NCBI RefSeq assembly: GCF_028768465.1
Contig: NZ_CP118225.1
Coordinates: 4,135,001-4,199,000 of the forward strand
Length of the DNA stretch: 64,000 bases
Source of the DNA: Rhodopirellula sp. P2
Lineage (GTDB): Bacteria > Planctomycetota > Planctomycetia > Pirellulales > Pirellulaceae
Direction of reading: 5' to 3'
Shown: one piece after another, positions 26,397-35,700 of the stretch
Numbering within the stretch: the first letter of the stretch is position 1
Layout of the letters: each line of letters opens with the position of its first letter
Program-made: the position numbers and the translations under genes
Notes under the pieces: generated by a model
What the model was told of the DNA's origin: nothing
Seen by the model: the letters and a program-made list of their open reading frames with translations, nothing else
Database searches by the model: none

Positions 26397-27836
26397 TCAG
26401 TCCGAAGGCTTCTGACCGAGCAGGACTTGGGTTGTTCCTTTGGGCAAGTCAAAGCAAGCGACGAGAGTCTTGCCATCGGAGATCCATGTTCCTGCATTCA
26501 GTGTCGACCGGTCGGTTGCTTCTTTCAGCACGGTTCGCTCGCTTCCTTGTTGGATGCTGACTGGTCCCGATGCGCCGTCGACTTGCAAGGTGAACTTCTC
26601 CGTTGCGAAGGGGGCCCGGAGGGTGAGTTGGTCGCCAACGGATTCAATCTCGGTCAGTTGCTTGGCAGCCCAGTAACGAGCCATCTCACTGACCTTCATC
26701 CAAATCGTATCGTCGTTGAATTGTGACGCCAGCGACTGCACGACTCGCTGGAAGGAGCGGAAGCCTTCTTGGCTACCATTGCTGAACATTCCCTGCCAAT
26801 GACAGAGCATGACCGCAGGTTGCCTTCGTTGAATCAGTTCGACCATCCGGCCGCTGGTCGCAGCGGCATTGCAGTAACGATCAGGTTCCGAGAGAGAGTC
26901 GCCTTGCCATCCGCCAAACCAATCGCCTGTTCCTGCGGGCACGTTCACTGTCAGTTGCACGTCGTCGGTTCCGATTCCCCGCACATTTTCCAGTTGGGGT
27001 TCCGTGCTCTCGTCGCCTGAAATGACGTATTTGAAGTAGTGAGGCAACTCGACTCCGTAGACATCACGAACCGCTTGGTCGACCGCGAGGGGCAATTCGC
27101 TTTTCACCGCATTTCCAAATCCGCCGGGAGTGGTGACACCTTCGCAGGGGAGGTCACAGTTTTTGAGAATCCGAAGTGCATAGGCTAGGTAGGCGGCCAA
27201 TTCGTCCACGCTTTTCTTTTCCTGCGGGTACGAATTTTCCATGGTTGCGGCGTTGATCTTTTCCATCGGCTTGCCGGTCTTCAGATCGATCACGCGAGTG
27301 TGTGTGATCATCTCCGGATGGACGTCCCAGTTGGGGAGCATCAACTCACGGACCAGTTTCAAGCTGGACTGCAATTCGGATCGCGACCACCCCGGCAGTT
27401 CACGATCGAGCCAGCCGACGCAGGCCGGATTCGGAACGATGCTGTACTTGCCTTTCACCCCGTGTTCTGCACACCACTCTCCGAACTGACGGACGAAGGC
27501 ATCGGGGATCTCACGCGGCCATGACTTCCATGGTTTTTGATACTCCGTGCGATTGGGCCAAGCGGCCGCGAATTGGGGATTGCAAAAATGGCCCATGTTC
27601 ACCAGGCACGTCGAATCATCGATGATGAACGACAACGGCACCCGATCGCGTGGCATCAGCACGTGGACGTTCGCTGGTCGGGTTGGCAAGGGAACGGCCG
27701 CATTGCTCCCCTGTGTTTCGGCGGATGCAACGCGGGGCATTCCCATGCCGGCAACGGTTGTCGCGACGGCGCCCCAAGCCGAAGCGTGAAGGAACTGACG
27801 TCGATCCTGATCGATGGAAGCTTGGTTCTGATTCAC
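26397..27836 (-). CDS. Tat-exported deacetylase-fold (NodB-like) protein
   Basis: 479 residues. A twin-arginine leader DRRQFLHASAWGAVATTVAG (10-29) is clear. The mature part carries PLSFIIDDSTCLVNMG, with a paired Asp at the site used for metal binding in polysaccharide deacetylases, then GVKGKYSIVPNP and a late AVMLCHWQGMF with a His. These fit the glycoside hydrolase/deacetylase barrel, but the classical HxxxH motif was not located, so enzymatic activity is inferred. A C-terminal beta-rich tail (LTLRAPFATEKFTLQVDG) follows. The likely substrate is an exported or cell-surface glycan. Confidence 0.75.
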   Translation of the reverse strand: MNQNQASIDQDRRQFLHASAWGAVATTVAGMGMPRVASAETQGSNAAVPLPTRPANVHVLMPRDRVPLSFIIDDSTCLVNMGHFCNPQFAAAWPNRTEYQKPWKSWPREIPDAFVRQFGEWCAEHGVKGKYSIVPNPACVGWLDRELPGWSRSELQSSLKLVRELMLPNWDVHPEMITHTRVIDLKTGKPMEKINAATMENSYPQEKKSVDELAAYLAYALRILKNCDLPCEGVTTPGGFGNAVKSELPLAVDQAVRDVYGVELPHYFKYVISGDESTEPQLENVRGIGTDDVQLTVNVPAGTGDWFGGWQGDSLSEPDRYCNAAATSGRMVELIQRRQPAVMLCHWQGMFSNGSQEGFRSFQRVVQSLASQFNDDTIWMKVSEMARYWAAKQLTEIESVGDQLTLRAPFATEKFTLQVDGASGPVSIQQGSERTVLKEATDRSTLNAGTWISDGKTLVACFDLPKGTTQVLLGQKPSD

Positions 27837-28302
27837 GTCGAAGACTCCGGGGGACCCTGTGTTCGCTCACGGCAGGCACAACACGGCTTGCCGTCACGTC
27901 TGATTCTATCACGCCCCGAAACGCTTCACGTCAGCCGCTCCTCCCCTGAACGGTGCCACCCACCAACCGAAACGCGATAGTCTCCGCTGAAATCAATTTC
28001 CGTCGCTCAAATTGGAGTGTGCATCTCTCGGTGATTGGCCTGCGGGTCTCGTGCAGGGAATGGCTATCCATTGAAGCCGCAGATTGATATCCTTTTCGGC
28101 GGCAGAGAGAGCGATGTGCATCCGTGACCACGGCTTACGCGAAGTGAAACCGGGGACTGTGTTACGAGCATCTTTGTTGGTGCTCCGTTGCCATCACTCG
28201 GTGGATCCAGGATTTGTCTGTTACTTCTGCGAATTCTCTTTGCAGTTCATCTCACGCTTGCGACAGAAGTTTTGAGTCGCAGGCCTTTCAGCTCGGTGAT
28301 TC
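27837..28302. other. Spacer with one REP-like sequence
   Basis: 466 bases between the Tat protein start and the small plus-strand gene. It contains the outer left REP-like element at 27952-27966 and an imperfect stem ACGGCA...TGCCGT near 27880. No gene was recognised. Confidence 0.4.
27952..27966 (+). repeat. REP-like element, outer left copy
   Basis: GGTGCCACCCACCAA. It is exactly the reverse complement of 31322-31336, about 3.4 kb away, and differs by one base over 13 positions from the inner pair that flanks the Y1 transposase. Confidence 0.6.
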
Positions 28303-28560
28303 ATGAAGAAACACGAATGGTACGAGACCACTGACGAAGGCGAGAGGCGTCTGGTCACTGTGACGCGACATGCCGGGAAATGGCAACTTCGGTCTCGACT
28401 CAAGTCGGAAACCGAGTGGACCACGTTTCCCGCCATTCCGCTGGATGATCTTGAGACCCTGCACGAAATCATCAGCAACAAATATCGGCGGAATCGCCTA
28501 CCGCATTCGCATGTTTTGGAAATTGATGCCCTGATTGAAGCCGCAAAACGCAGGGATTAG
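28303..28560 (+). CDS. Small hypothetical protein, 85 aa
   Basis: Starts MKKHEWYETTDEGERR and continues as alternating beta-like segments (LVTVTRHAGKWQLRSRL) and then a helix (DDLETLHEIISNKYRRN) ending AAKRRD. Codon use looks real and the length is typical of small conserved cytoplasmic proteins. The fold is not recognised. The start has no strong Shine-Dalgarno sequence. It sits alone between two REP-like sequences, upstream of the transposase gene in opposite orientation. It could be an accessory gene carried with that region, but there is no direct evidence. Confidence 0.6.
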   Translation: MKKHEWYETTDEGERRLVTVTRHAGKWQLRSRLKSETEWTTFPAIPLDDLETLHEIISNKYRRNRLPHSHVLEIDALIEAAKRRD

Positions 28561-28597
28561 AGGGGGATTCTTTTCCAAGCGGCTTTGCTCTTCCCGT

Positions 28598-28614
28598 AAG
28601 GTGCCAGCCACCTT
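28598..28614 (+). repeat. REP-like palindrome, inner left copy
   Basis: AAGGTG-CCAGC-CACCTT, a perfect 6-bp stem with 5-base loop. The core GGTGCCAGCCACC recurs inverted at 30061-30073 on the other side of the Y1 transposase. Confidence 0.7.
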
Positions 28615-28830
28615 CCCGATTTGGATGACCTGAAACCTTGGCTTGTTCCGGGGCTGATTGAGGGCGACTTCCGCTGTCTTGATGTCATTTTGCGAGCTTG
28701 ATTGACTTCTCGGAGACGCCGGCCTCGTGAGTGCGATCGATTGAGCGCAGCAGAGTAGAGCAGTTGTCCCCAACTGTTCCGTCGCCCCTTGCACCACTGC
28801 GAAGGATGACGCGTGCTTTGACCTTGCTGC

Positions 28831-29991
28831 TCAGGCAAAGCAGGCTGCGGCTTGGACCTGGCCGCGGTGGTGATGGCGGCCCGTTCGTTCTGCGTCCGCT
28901 TTCAGCGATTCAGGGCGACCGATGCAGCTGGTTTTGCCAAAGTATTTCTGCCAGTCCCACACCAAGTCTCGCCACATCGAAGCGTCGATTCCGACTTCCG
29001 AGAGCGTTTGGGCGAGACGCTTGGGCAGTTCAGCCGCTCGGCAGGCAATCGGTTGCGCCGCGGTCCAGTCCAGCAACCGTTTGTAATCGCTCCAGCGGAT
29101 GTTCAAGAATCCGCGATCGCTGCTGCGGAGGCCTTTCGTGTGGACTTGCGGTTCGGTGGACAGTTTGGTTTCGCTCAACGTCAGAGGACTCAGCCATTCA
29201 TCTCGCCGGATCCGTTTCCCGGTTGGATTGCGTCGCTTCGCCCTGCGTTTTTCCTGAAGAACTTCGACCGGCGTTTCTCGAATTTCTCGTCCGGCTTCTT
29301 CCGTCGGAATTGGTTTCAGATCAAAGGCGGCCGAAGGGATTCGTTCGCCCTTGCGAGCTTCGATCCGGTCGTAGGCACTGGTGTGCGGGCTGGTCTCGGG
29401 AGTCGCCGTCAGCGCTGCGCGGACCGGATTCAGATCGACGTACATGCTGCAGGCGAGCAAGCCTGCCTCGTCGACGATTTTCTGTGCTTTGAAGCGACCT
29501 TCCCAGAATCTGCCGGTGCACTCGTCCTGTTTGTTTGCCAGTCGGGCAATGGGTTCGGCCAAGGCTCTCATGTACCAAGAGATGTCTGACAAGCGGCGAC
29601 GGATTTCAGTCAGCCGCTCTTTGTTGCGAACCAGCATTTGCACATCGTTTTCAGTCGGCTCGGCCAAGTGTTCTTCGAGGCGTCGACCGGGGAACACACG
29701 CAGCCAGCGAATCGCAACTTCCTCGTCGCTCCATTGAGCACAGACATCCGGCCGGTTGCGGAGAATCTGATGCATGTGATTGCTCAACACCGCGTACGAA
29801 AGCACATCGACCGCGAACACCGAAGCCAGAGCTTCCATCCGCCGGCGAATCCATTCCCTGCGGAACGAGAAATCCTTGCCGGTCGCCTGGTCGACACCTG
29901 CAAGAAAGGCGCGTCGCACACATCGCTGGACCACGTGCACGATCCCCACTTCGCTGGGATCAAACTGTTCGCTTCGCTGAGGCCGCGGCAT
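28831..29991 (-). CDS. REP-associated Y1-type transposase (RAYT-like)
   Basis: 386 residues from the ATG at 29991 (MPRPQRSEQFDPSE), the start usual for this planctomycete family; a frame to 30018 adds nine residues. The core has VHVVQRCVRRAFLAG, the HUH metal motif in SNHMHQILRNRPD and the late GRFWEGRFKAQ...MYVDLNPVRAAL signature of Y1_Tnp proteins. These enzymes nick single-stranded DNA at REP hairpins through a tyrosine; the MYVDLNPVRA region and the preceding helix hold the candidate residues. The C-terminal 170 residues (arginine-rich, then WSDYKRLLDWTAAQP) are an extension found in planctomycete relatives. REP-like palindromes lie on both sides, supporting the assignment. The gene appears intact. 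Confidence 0.85.
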   Translation of the reverse strand: MPRPQRSEQFDPSEVGIVHVVQRCVRRAFLAGVDQATGKDFSFRREWIRRRMEALASVFAVDVLSYAVLSNHMHQILRNRPDVCAQWSDEEVAIRWLRVFPGRRLEEHLAEPTENDVQMLVRNKERLTEIRRRLSDISWYMRALAEPIARLANKQDECTGRFWEGRFKAQKIVDEAGLLACSMYVDLNPVRAALTATPETSPHTSAYDRIEARKGERIPSAAFDLKPIPTEEAGREIRETPVEVLQEKRRAKRRNPTGKRIRRDEWLSPLTLSETKLSTEPQVHTKGLRSSDRGFLNIRWSDYKRLLDWTAAQPIACRAAELPKRLAQTLSEVGIDASMWRDLVWDWQKYFGKTSCIGRPESLKADAERTGRHHHRGQVQAAACFA

Positions 29992-30060
29992 CGCTCTGCT
30001 CTCCAGTGGGATTGGCAAGACAAAAGCATCGTATGCATCGCATCAGGAAAGTCAAATTAG

Positions 30061-30073
30061 GGTGGCTGGCACC
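30061..30073 (-). repeat. REP-like palindrome, inner right copy
   Basis: GGTGGCTGGCACC, the exact reverse complement of the core at 28600-28612. It is itself a GGTG...CACC hairpin and sits 70 bases before the transposase start. Confidence 0.7.
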
Positions 30074-30088
30074 AATTGGAGGGGCGAA

Positions 30089-31255
30089 TCAGTTGGTCGC
30101 AGGTTCAATCTCGATGGGCTTGTGCTGGAGAACACGATCGATGATGGAATAAGATTTCATTCGCATGTCTTTCGGAAAATCGTGCTCGCAGTCTGGAGTC
30201 AACAGGATCAACTCTTCGCGGGAGTCAAACAAAGAATAGATTTGGGCAGCCACCGGGATCGCCTTGCGTACGCCGCGAATGTCGAAATTTGCGTCGTGAG
30301 TGGGGGAGACCGATACAAAGGTTCGTGGTGCCAGCGCGGCGACTAGTTCATAGAAATCAAACGGAACGTTGTCAGGGGCCAACTGAAACTTGTCTCTCAG
30401 GCGGGGCATGTACCGTTCACTGGCCCAGCCCCCGATTTGCCCGCCATAGTAGTCCTGAAATGGACACCAGCCACAACTGGAGACCATCACCTTGACTCGT
30501 TGGTCAAACACTCCCATGAAAATGGCGTTGTGACCCCCAAGTGAATGGCCTATCGCTCCGATGCGTTCGGAATCAACGAACGGCAGGTCAGCAAGGTAGT
30601 CGACGCATCGCCGATGATTGACGATGGCTTTCATGGTGCCCGATGCAAAATTGTCGCGTTTGAAGTCATAGTCGGCGTATTCGCCAAAGGACGGGTAGTC
30701 TGGCGCAATGACCACATAGCCACGCTGTGCAAGCTCGATTCCATATTGTCGACCCGGTCGACCACCCTGGCCGGCAACGATCCGTTTCCCAGCCGCCCCC
30801 GTGGGATGCAGGGCGACAACGGCTGCCAGTTTGGGTGAATGAATGGCGTTCGTTAACGCGTTTACGTTAACGAGCTGTGCAACTGAGCTGGGTAGATACA
30901 GATCCAATGGCAGGCGATCTGAGTCGTCGACAGCCATCGTCATTGTCAATCGACGCACTTTCCCCATCCAAACGTCTTCTGTGATTCGAGTGTCAAACGC
31001 AGGCATAGCTTCGGTTTGCGGCAACGGTCCCATTGCCAATTCAGCCCCCGCGATGATTTGCTGGCGACGGAGCATCCAGTCGGCAATCGACTGGATCGGT
31101 TTGAGTTTGCCGTCGGCGGTTCGGTACAGGGACAGGTCCGAGTGTTGTAATTGCGTTTGGTCAGCCGATTGGTCATCGGCACTCACATTGCCAGTCGCAA
31201 CAACCAACACACTGGCCCAAGCAAGAGCACCAAGCCAAAAGTATTTCGCGTGCAT
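30089..31255 (-). CDS. Exported alpha/beta-hydrolase of the dienelactone-hydrolase / acetyl-xylan-esterase type
   Basis: 388 residues from the ATG at 31255 (MHAKYFWLGAL); a frame four residues longer exists. The leader FWLGALAWASVLVVATGNVSA predicts export. The core shows VVALHPTGAAGK, then YVVIAPDYPSFGEY and the nucleophile motif GHSLGGHN (Ser242 in the longer numbering). The acid is probably the Asp in SPTHDANFD and the base His in PDCEHDFP. It belongs to a group of secreted planctomycete hydrolases annotated as acetyl xylan esterases. It follows the DUF1501 gene on the same strand by about 95 bases, with a REP-like repeat between them. Confidence 0.83.
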   Translation of the reverse strand: MHAKYFWLGALAWASVLVVATGNVSADDQSADQTQLQHSDLSLYRTADGKLKPIQSIADWMLRRQQIIAGAELAMGPLPQTEAMPAFDTRITEDVWMGKVRRLTMTMAVDDSDRLPLDLYLPSSVAQLVNVNALTNAIHSPKLAAVVALHPTGAAGKRIVAGQGGRPGRQYGIELAQRGYVVIAPDYPSFGEYADYDFKRDNFASGTMKAIVNHRRCVDYLADLPFVDSERIGAIGHSLGGHNAIFMGVFDQRVKVMVSSCGWCPFQDYYGGQIGGWASERYMPRLRDKFQLAPDNVPFDFYELVAALAPRTFVSVSPTHDANFDIRGVRKAIPVAAQIYSLFDSREELILLTPDCEHDFPKDMRMKSYSIIDRVLQHKPIEIEPATN

Positions 31256-31321
31256 TGCAATCTCCAAGTGGTAAACCGGCTCTGTCGCTCGCCGATCGCG
31301 GCTGAATCGAATCGCTCGATT

Positions 31322-31336
31322 TTGGTGGGTGGCACC
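31322..31336 (-). repeat. REP-like element, outer right copy
   Basis: TTGGTGGGTGGCACC, perfect inverted copy of 27952-27966. It lies in the 95-base gap between the hydrolase and DUF1501 genes. Confidence 0.6.
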
Positions 31337-31350
31337 ATCCGGAAGAGGTG

Positions 31351-32778
31351 CTAGGCGAGGATGTCGTGGAGGACGTTTCCGTGGACGTCGGTGAGGCGGA
31401 AGTCTCGGCCGGAGTAGCGGTAGGTCAGTTTTTCATGGTCGAGACCGAGGGCGTACAACATCGTCGCGTGCAGGTCGTGCACACTGGTTGGATTCTCTTC
31501 GGCCTTGAAACCGAATTCGTCGGTCGACCCGTAGACCGTTCCGCCCTTGATGCCGCCTCCAGCCATCCACACGCTGAATCCGTAGTGGTTGTGGTCACGC
31601 CCCAGTTTCGAGGCACCAGCACCGGTCAGTTCCACGGTTGGCGTGCGTCCGAATTCGCCTCCCCAGACGACCAAGGTTTCGTCCAACATGCCGCGTGATT
31701 TGAGATCGCTCAGCAAGGCGGCGATCGGTTGATCAATTTCGCCCGCGAGTTTGCGATGATTGTCGGCGATGTTTTCGTGATTGTCCCAGGGTTGGCCGGC
31801 CCCGTGCCACAATTGAATGTATCGAACGCCGCGTTCCGCCAACCGTCGCGCGATCAACGTCTGACGTCCGTGCACGGTGTCACCGTATCGCTCCCGTGTG
31901 TGCTGTGTCTCACTGGCGATGTCGAACGCGTCACTGGCCTCGGTCTGCATTCGAAACGCCAGTTCGTAGGACTGGATTCTGGATTCCAAACGCTGGTCCA
32001 AACGCGGGGTTTGATGCTGGCGATTCCACTTCGCCAACAGTTCCAACTGACGTTTCTGGTCGGGCGTGCTGATCTGGGGGTGTTCGATGTTCTCGATCAA
32101 TCGACTCAACTGGGTGTGCTGAGTGTCGATGTGTGTGCCTTGAAACGAACCGGGAAGAAAGGCCGACTGCCAGTTCTCCGCGTCCTTGATCGGCAGACCA
32201 CCTGGACACATGGCGATGAAACCGGGCAGGTTCTTGTTCTCCGCACCCAGGCCGTACAGCACCCAAGCCCCAGCACTGGGCCGCGTCTGGACGGAGTCGC
32301 CGCAATTCATCAGCATCAGCGATGGCTCATGGTTGGGCACTTGAGCGTACATGGATCGGATCACGGCGATGTCGTCGATGTGCTCGGCTGTCTTTGAAAA
32401 CAGTTCGCTGACTTCGATGCCTGACTCGCCATAGCGTTGAAACTGGAAGGGCGATGGAAAGGCCGCTCCCGTCTTGCGTTCGGTTGTCAGGGTTTCGCCA
32501 AGTCGCTGGCCGGCATATTTCTGCAAGGCGGGTTTGGGATCGAATGTATCGACATGCGAGGGGCCGCCGTTCAAAAAGAACTGAATCACTCGCTTGGCTT
32601 TCCCACCAAAGTGCGGCCCGGCCGCACTGCCATTCAAGCCGCTGTCGTCTGCCAAGACACTGCTGAGCCCCAGTGCCCCCAGTCCCATGCCGGAACTCAG
32701 CAGCATGTCGCGTCGGCTGAGTGGCGATTGGATTCGGCCCCGCAGAGGATCGATGGTCGTCGAGTGTTTCATGTTCAT
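31351..32778 (-). CDS. DUF1501 family protein, Tat-exported
   Basis: 475 residues. The leader LSRRDMLLSSGMGLGALGLSS (about 20-40) has the twin arginines of Tat export. The mature part begins AKRVIQFFLNGGPSHVDTFDPKP and ends with the VVWGGEFGRTP, LGRDHNHYGFSVW and SVHDLHATML segments that mark DUF1501, a family with a sulfatase/alkaline-phosphatase-like fold but no formylglycine Cys. Planctomycetes encode dozens, almost always paired with a cytochrome-PSD1 protein, as here, with the partner ending 15 bases upstream. The pair is probably one operon. The biochemical role is unknown; an extracellular polymer-related function is inferred from neighbours. Confidence 0.93.
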   Translation of the reverse strand: MNMKHSTTIDPLRGRIQSPLSRRDMLLSSGMGLGALGLSSVLADDSGLNGSAAGPHFGGKAKRVIQFFLNGGPSHVDTFDPKPALQKYAGQRLGETLTTERKTGAAFPSPFQFQRYGESGIEVSELFSKTAEHIDDIAVIRSMYAQVPNHEPSLMLMNCGDSVQTRPSAGAWVLYGLGAENKNLPGFIAMCPGGLPIKDAENWQSAFLPGSFQGTHIDTQHTQLSRLIENIEHPQISTPDQKRQLELLAKWNRQHQTPRLDQRLESRIQSYELAFRMQTEASDAFDIASETQHTRERYGDTVHGRQTLIARRLAERGVRYIQLWHGAGQPWDNHENIADNHRKLAGEIDQPIAALLSDLKSRGMLDETLVVWGGEFGRTPTVELTGAGASKLGRDHNHYGFSVWMAGGGIKGGTVYGSTDEFGFKAEENPTSVHDLHATMLYALGLDHEKLTYRYSGRDFRLTDVHGNVLHDILA

Positions 32779-32793
32779 CGTGTCGTTGCCTAT

Positions 32794-35700
32794 TCAATCC
32801 ACAAACAAGAATTCGTTGGAACAAAACAGAATCTGAGCCAACTGCTCCAGCGGCGTCAGTCGGTTTGCCGCGTTGGTTGGAAAGTCAGCTTCCGAATTCC
32901 AAACGGTGGCATCGCCAGCCTCGGTTTTTGTCTCGCTATCGGGTGATCGATCAGACGCTTTAACAGATGCCTTTCCGGGCCCTGCCGTAACCGTCACTGT
33001 CTCGGTCACGTCCGTGATCGTCGCTTTCCAGAGGAATTGGTCGCTGTTCAAAACCGAGTCGATGTCGACCACAAAATCAATCGTCTCGCCTTTCTGCACT
33101 TCGATTGCCTGGGCATTCAAAATGGCCGACGACTGGTGAACCTTGGCGGCACCAAGCTGACCTTGTTCCGAGCTGACAATGAAACCACGCACTCCATCGC
33201 CGGCAGCGACTTGGTGGCGGAGTTCGGATTCGATTCGAACCGTCATCTTGTCGGGTGCCGTCCAGCGGCGGACACTCGCGGTGCTTCGAGTGTTGCCGGG
33301 GTGCCCGCCGACTGCGGACAACTGCACCCAACCGAGTTTGCCGTCCGGCCAACTTGGACCACCCTGCCAGCTCTGGCCAGTGAAATGCGGAAGCGATTTG
33401 AAGTCCGGGACACGTTGGACTTCCTCGTCATATTTCCCGTGCCCATACGACCAGTCAGCGACCGTCGGTCGAACGGGAGTGCTTTCCGTCGCGGCTTGGG
33501 AAGCGACTTGCAACGCGTCGGTCACCTCCGCTTCGGTTGCAGCACGCTGCAGCACTCGCTGAAACATTTGTTCGATTGCTTGACGAGGCTCAGCACCTTC
33601 GCGGCAAACGGAGGCCAGTTGCTGAGATCGTTTCAGAACAAGCGGATGGTTCATGAAGAACAAAGCTTGCTGCGGCACCGTGGTCTGGCTGCGGCGGGGC
33701 ACATGCAAGTCAGGGTTGGCAAAGTCGAACACTCGCAGAATCGCGGGCAAGAACTGACGATCCACCAACCCGTACAGCGTGCGTCGTACGTTGGAAGTGT
33801 CTTGGAAAAGATCTGTGGGTTTGCCACCGGTCCGCAGATCGATTTCACCGGTCGCCGCGAGCATTGAATCGCGAAATTGTTCGAAGGTCAGACGCCGCGA
33901 ATTCATTCGCCACAGCAAACGGTTTTCTGGATCAACCTCCAAGGCTCGTTGCAGTTCAGCCTCACTGCTTGGTCCGAAAGACGATTGGCGAAATGCGGAG
34001 GACGTCAAAATCAGACGATGCAGCTTCTTGAGACTCCAGCCTTCCTGGACGAACCAGTGAGTCAGCCAGTCCAGCAGTTCCGGGTGCGACGGTCGTTCGG
34101 CTCGCAATCCAAAGTCGCTGGGCGTCGTGACCAAACCAGCCCCGAAGTGATGCGCCCAGACGCGATTGACGATCACCCGAGCAGTCAGCGGGTTGGACTC
34201 GTCGATGATGTTCCGGGCAAGTTCTAGACGCCCGCTACCAACTTGGAATGGTTGGCGGTCCGGGGGTGACAGCACAGCAAGAAATTGCCGCGAAACATTG
34301 TCGCCTTGCGTCAGGATGTTGCCGCGTCGAAAGATCCGAGGTTCCGATGGAACCGGACGGTCTTTCAAAATCAATGCATAACCAGGAGGTTGCGAGGGGC
34401 GAATCAACCAGCGGTCGATCTCGCCTTGCAGTTTCCACAGCGCGGTCGTCGTGCTGCTGTCAAAGTAGATTTCGGTATGGACGATTCCTTCGTCGGGAAC
34501 CTGGCTGGGGGAAGCGGGACCGAACATCACCTGCCAAAGTTGTTGCTCGGCAGGATCGTTCTGGTTCGGCTCGTCGGCAGCGACCTCAGCCAGCAACTGG
34601 CCGTAGCGATTGATGACCTCGATGAAGTCGGTTGGTGGCGTCTCAAAGAGGGCAGCAACGCGAGGATTGATCTGCACAGGTGTCGCCGCAGTGATGGCGT
34701 CGCATACCGACCGTGCTTGTTCTGCGAATTGGTCTGCTGGCAGTTGAGAGAACAGATGCCACGGCACAAACACTGGATCACGCTGGCGATCTGCTGTTCG
34801 CAGGTATGCCTCCCAACGTCGTACAAATGCCGGCAGTAGATCAGAGGCCTCGAAGATCTGATCGAACCCCTTGGGAGGGTACTTGTCCAATTCCGTTTGA
34901 GCGTGCAAATAATCACGAACCCGGCTGCGGGCACGCTGGGATGCTTCGTCACGACTGGATTGCAGCTTCTGTTGGAACGCCGTTTCGCGTTGATGCAACT
35001 CTGCGTCGAAAGCGTCGTCTGCTTCGGATTCTGACGCCGCGGAACGATCCAGCGAGACCAACTGTTCCTCGCAGCTGTTGAAGACTCCATACAGCGAGTA
35101 GTAATCGGCGGTGGGGATCGGATCGTATTTGTGATCGTGGCAACGAGCACAACTGACCGTCAGCCCCAGTGTGCCACGAGTCACCACATCGATGCGGTCG
35201 TCAATGATGTCTCGATTGACACCCAAGAATCGCCGGCCAACGGTCAAGAAGCCCATGGCGGCCAAGTCTTCCTGGCGTTTGGATTCGACTTGATCGGCCG
35301 CCAATTGCAATAGCAGGAAACGGTCGTAGGCCATGTCTTGGTTCAGAGCGTTGACGACCCAGTCTCGATAACGCCAAGCGTGCACCCAAAAACGTTCTTC
35401 ACGCGCGTAGACGTATCCTTTGGTGTCGGAATAACGTGCCACGTCCAGCCAATGACGAGCCCAGTGTTCGCCGTATTGCTTCGAGGCAAGGTAACGATCC
35501 ACCAAGTCTGGATAGGCATCCGAGGATGATGACGCAACGAACTGTTCAACATCGGCGGAGCTTGGTGGCAGACCCGTGAGCGTGAACGACAATCGTCGGA
35601 TCAAGGTCCGTCGGTCGGACTCGGGCGAAGAAGCCAGTCCCGCTTCAGCGAGTTTGCGGGAGACGAATGCGTCGATGGGGTTGGTGCTGGGGTGTTGTTT

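Noticed and set aside
30851..30872. CGTTAACG repeated twice, looking like an operator
   Set aside because: Lies inside the esterase gene and encodes ordinary residues of it; no reason to assign a regulatory role.
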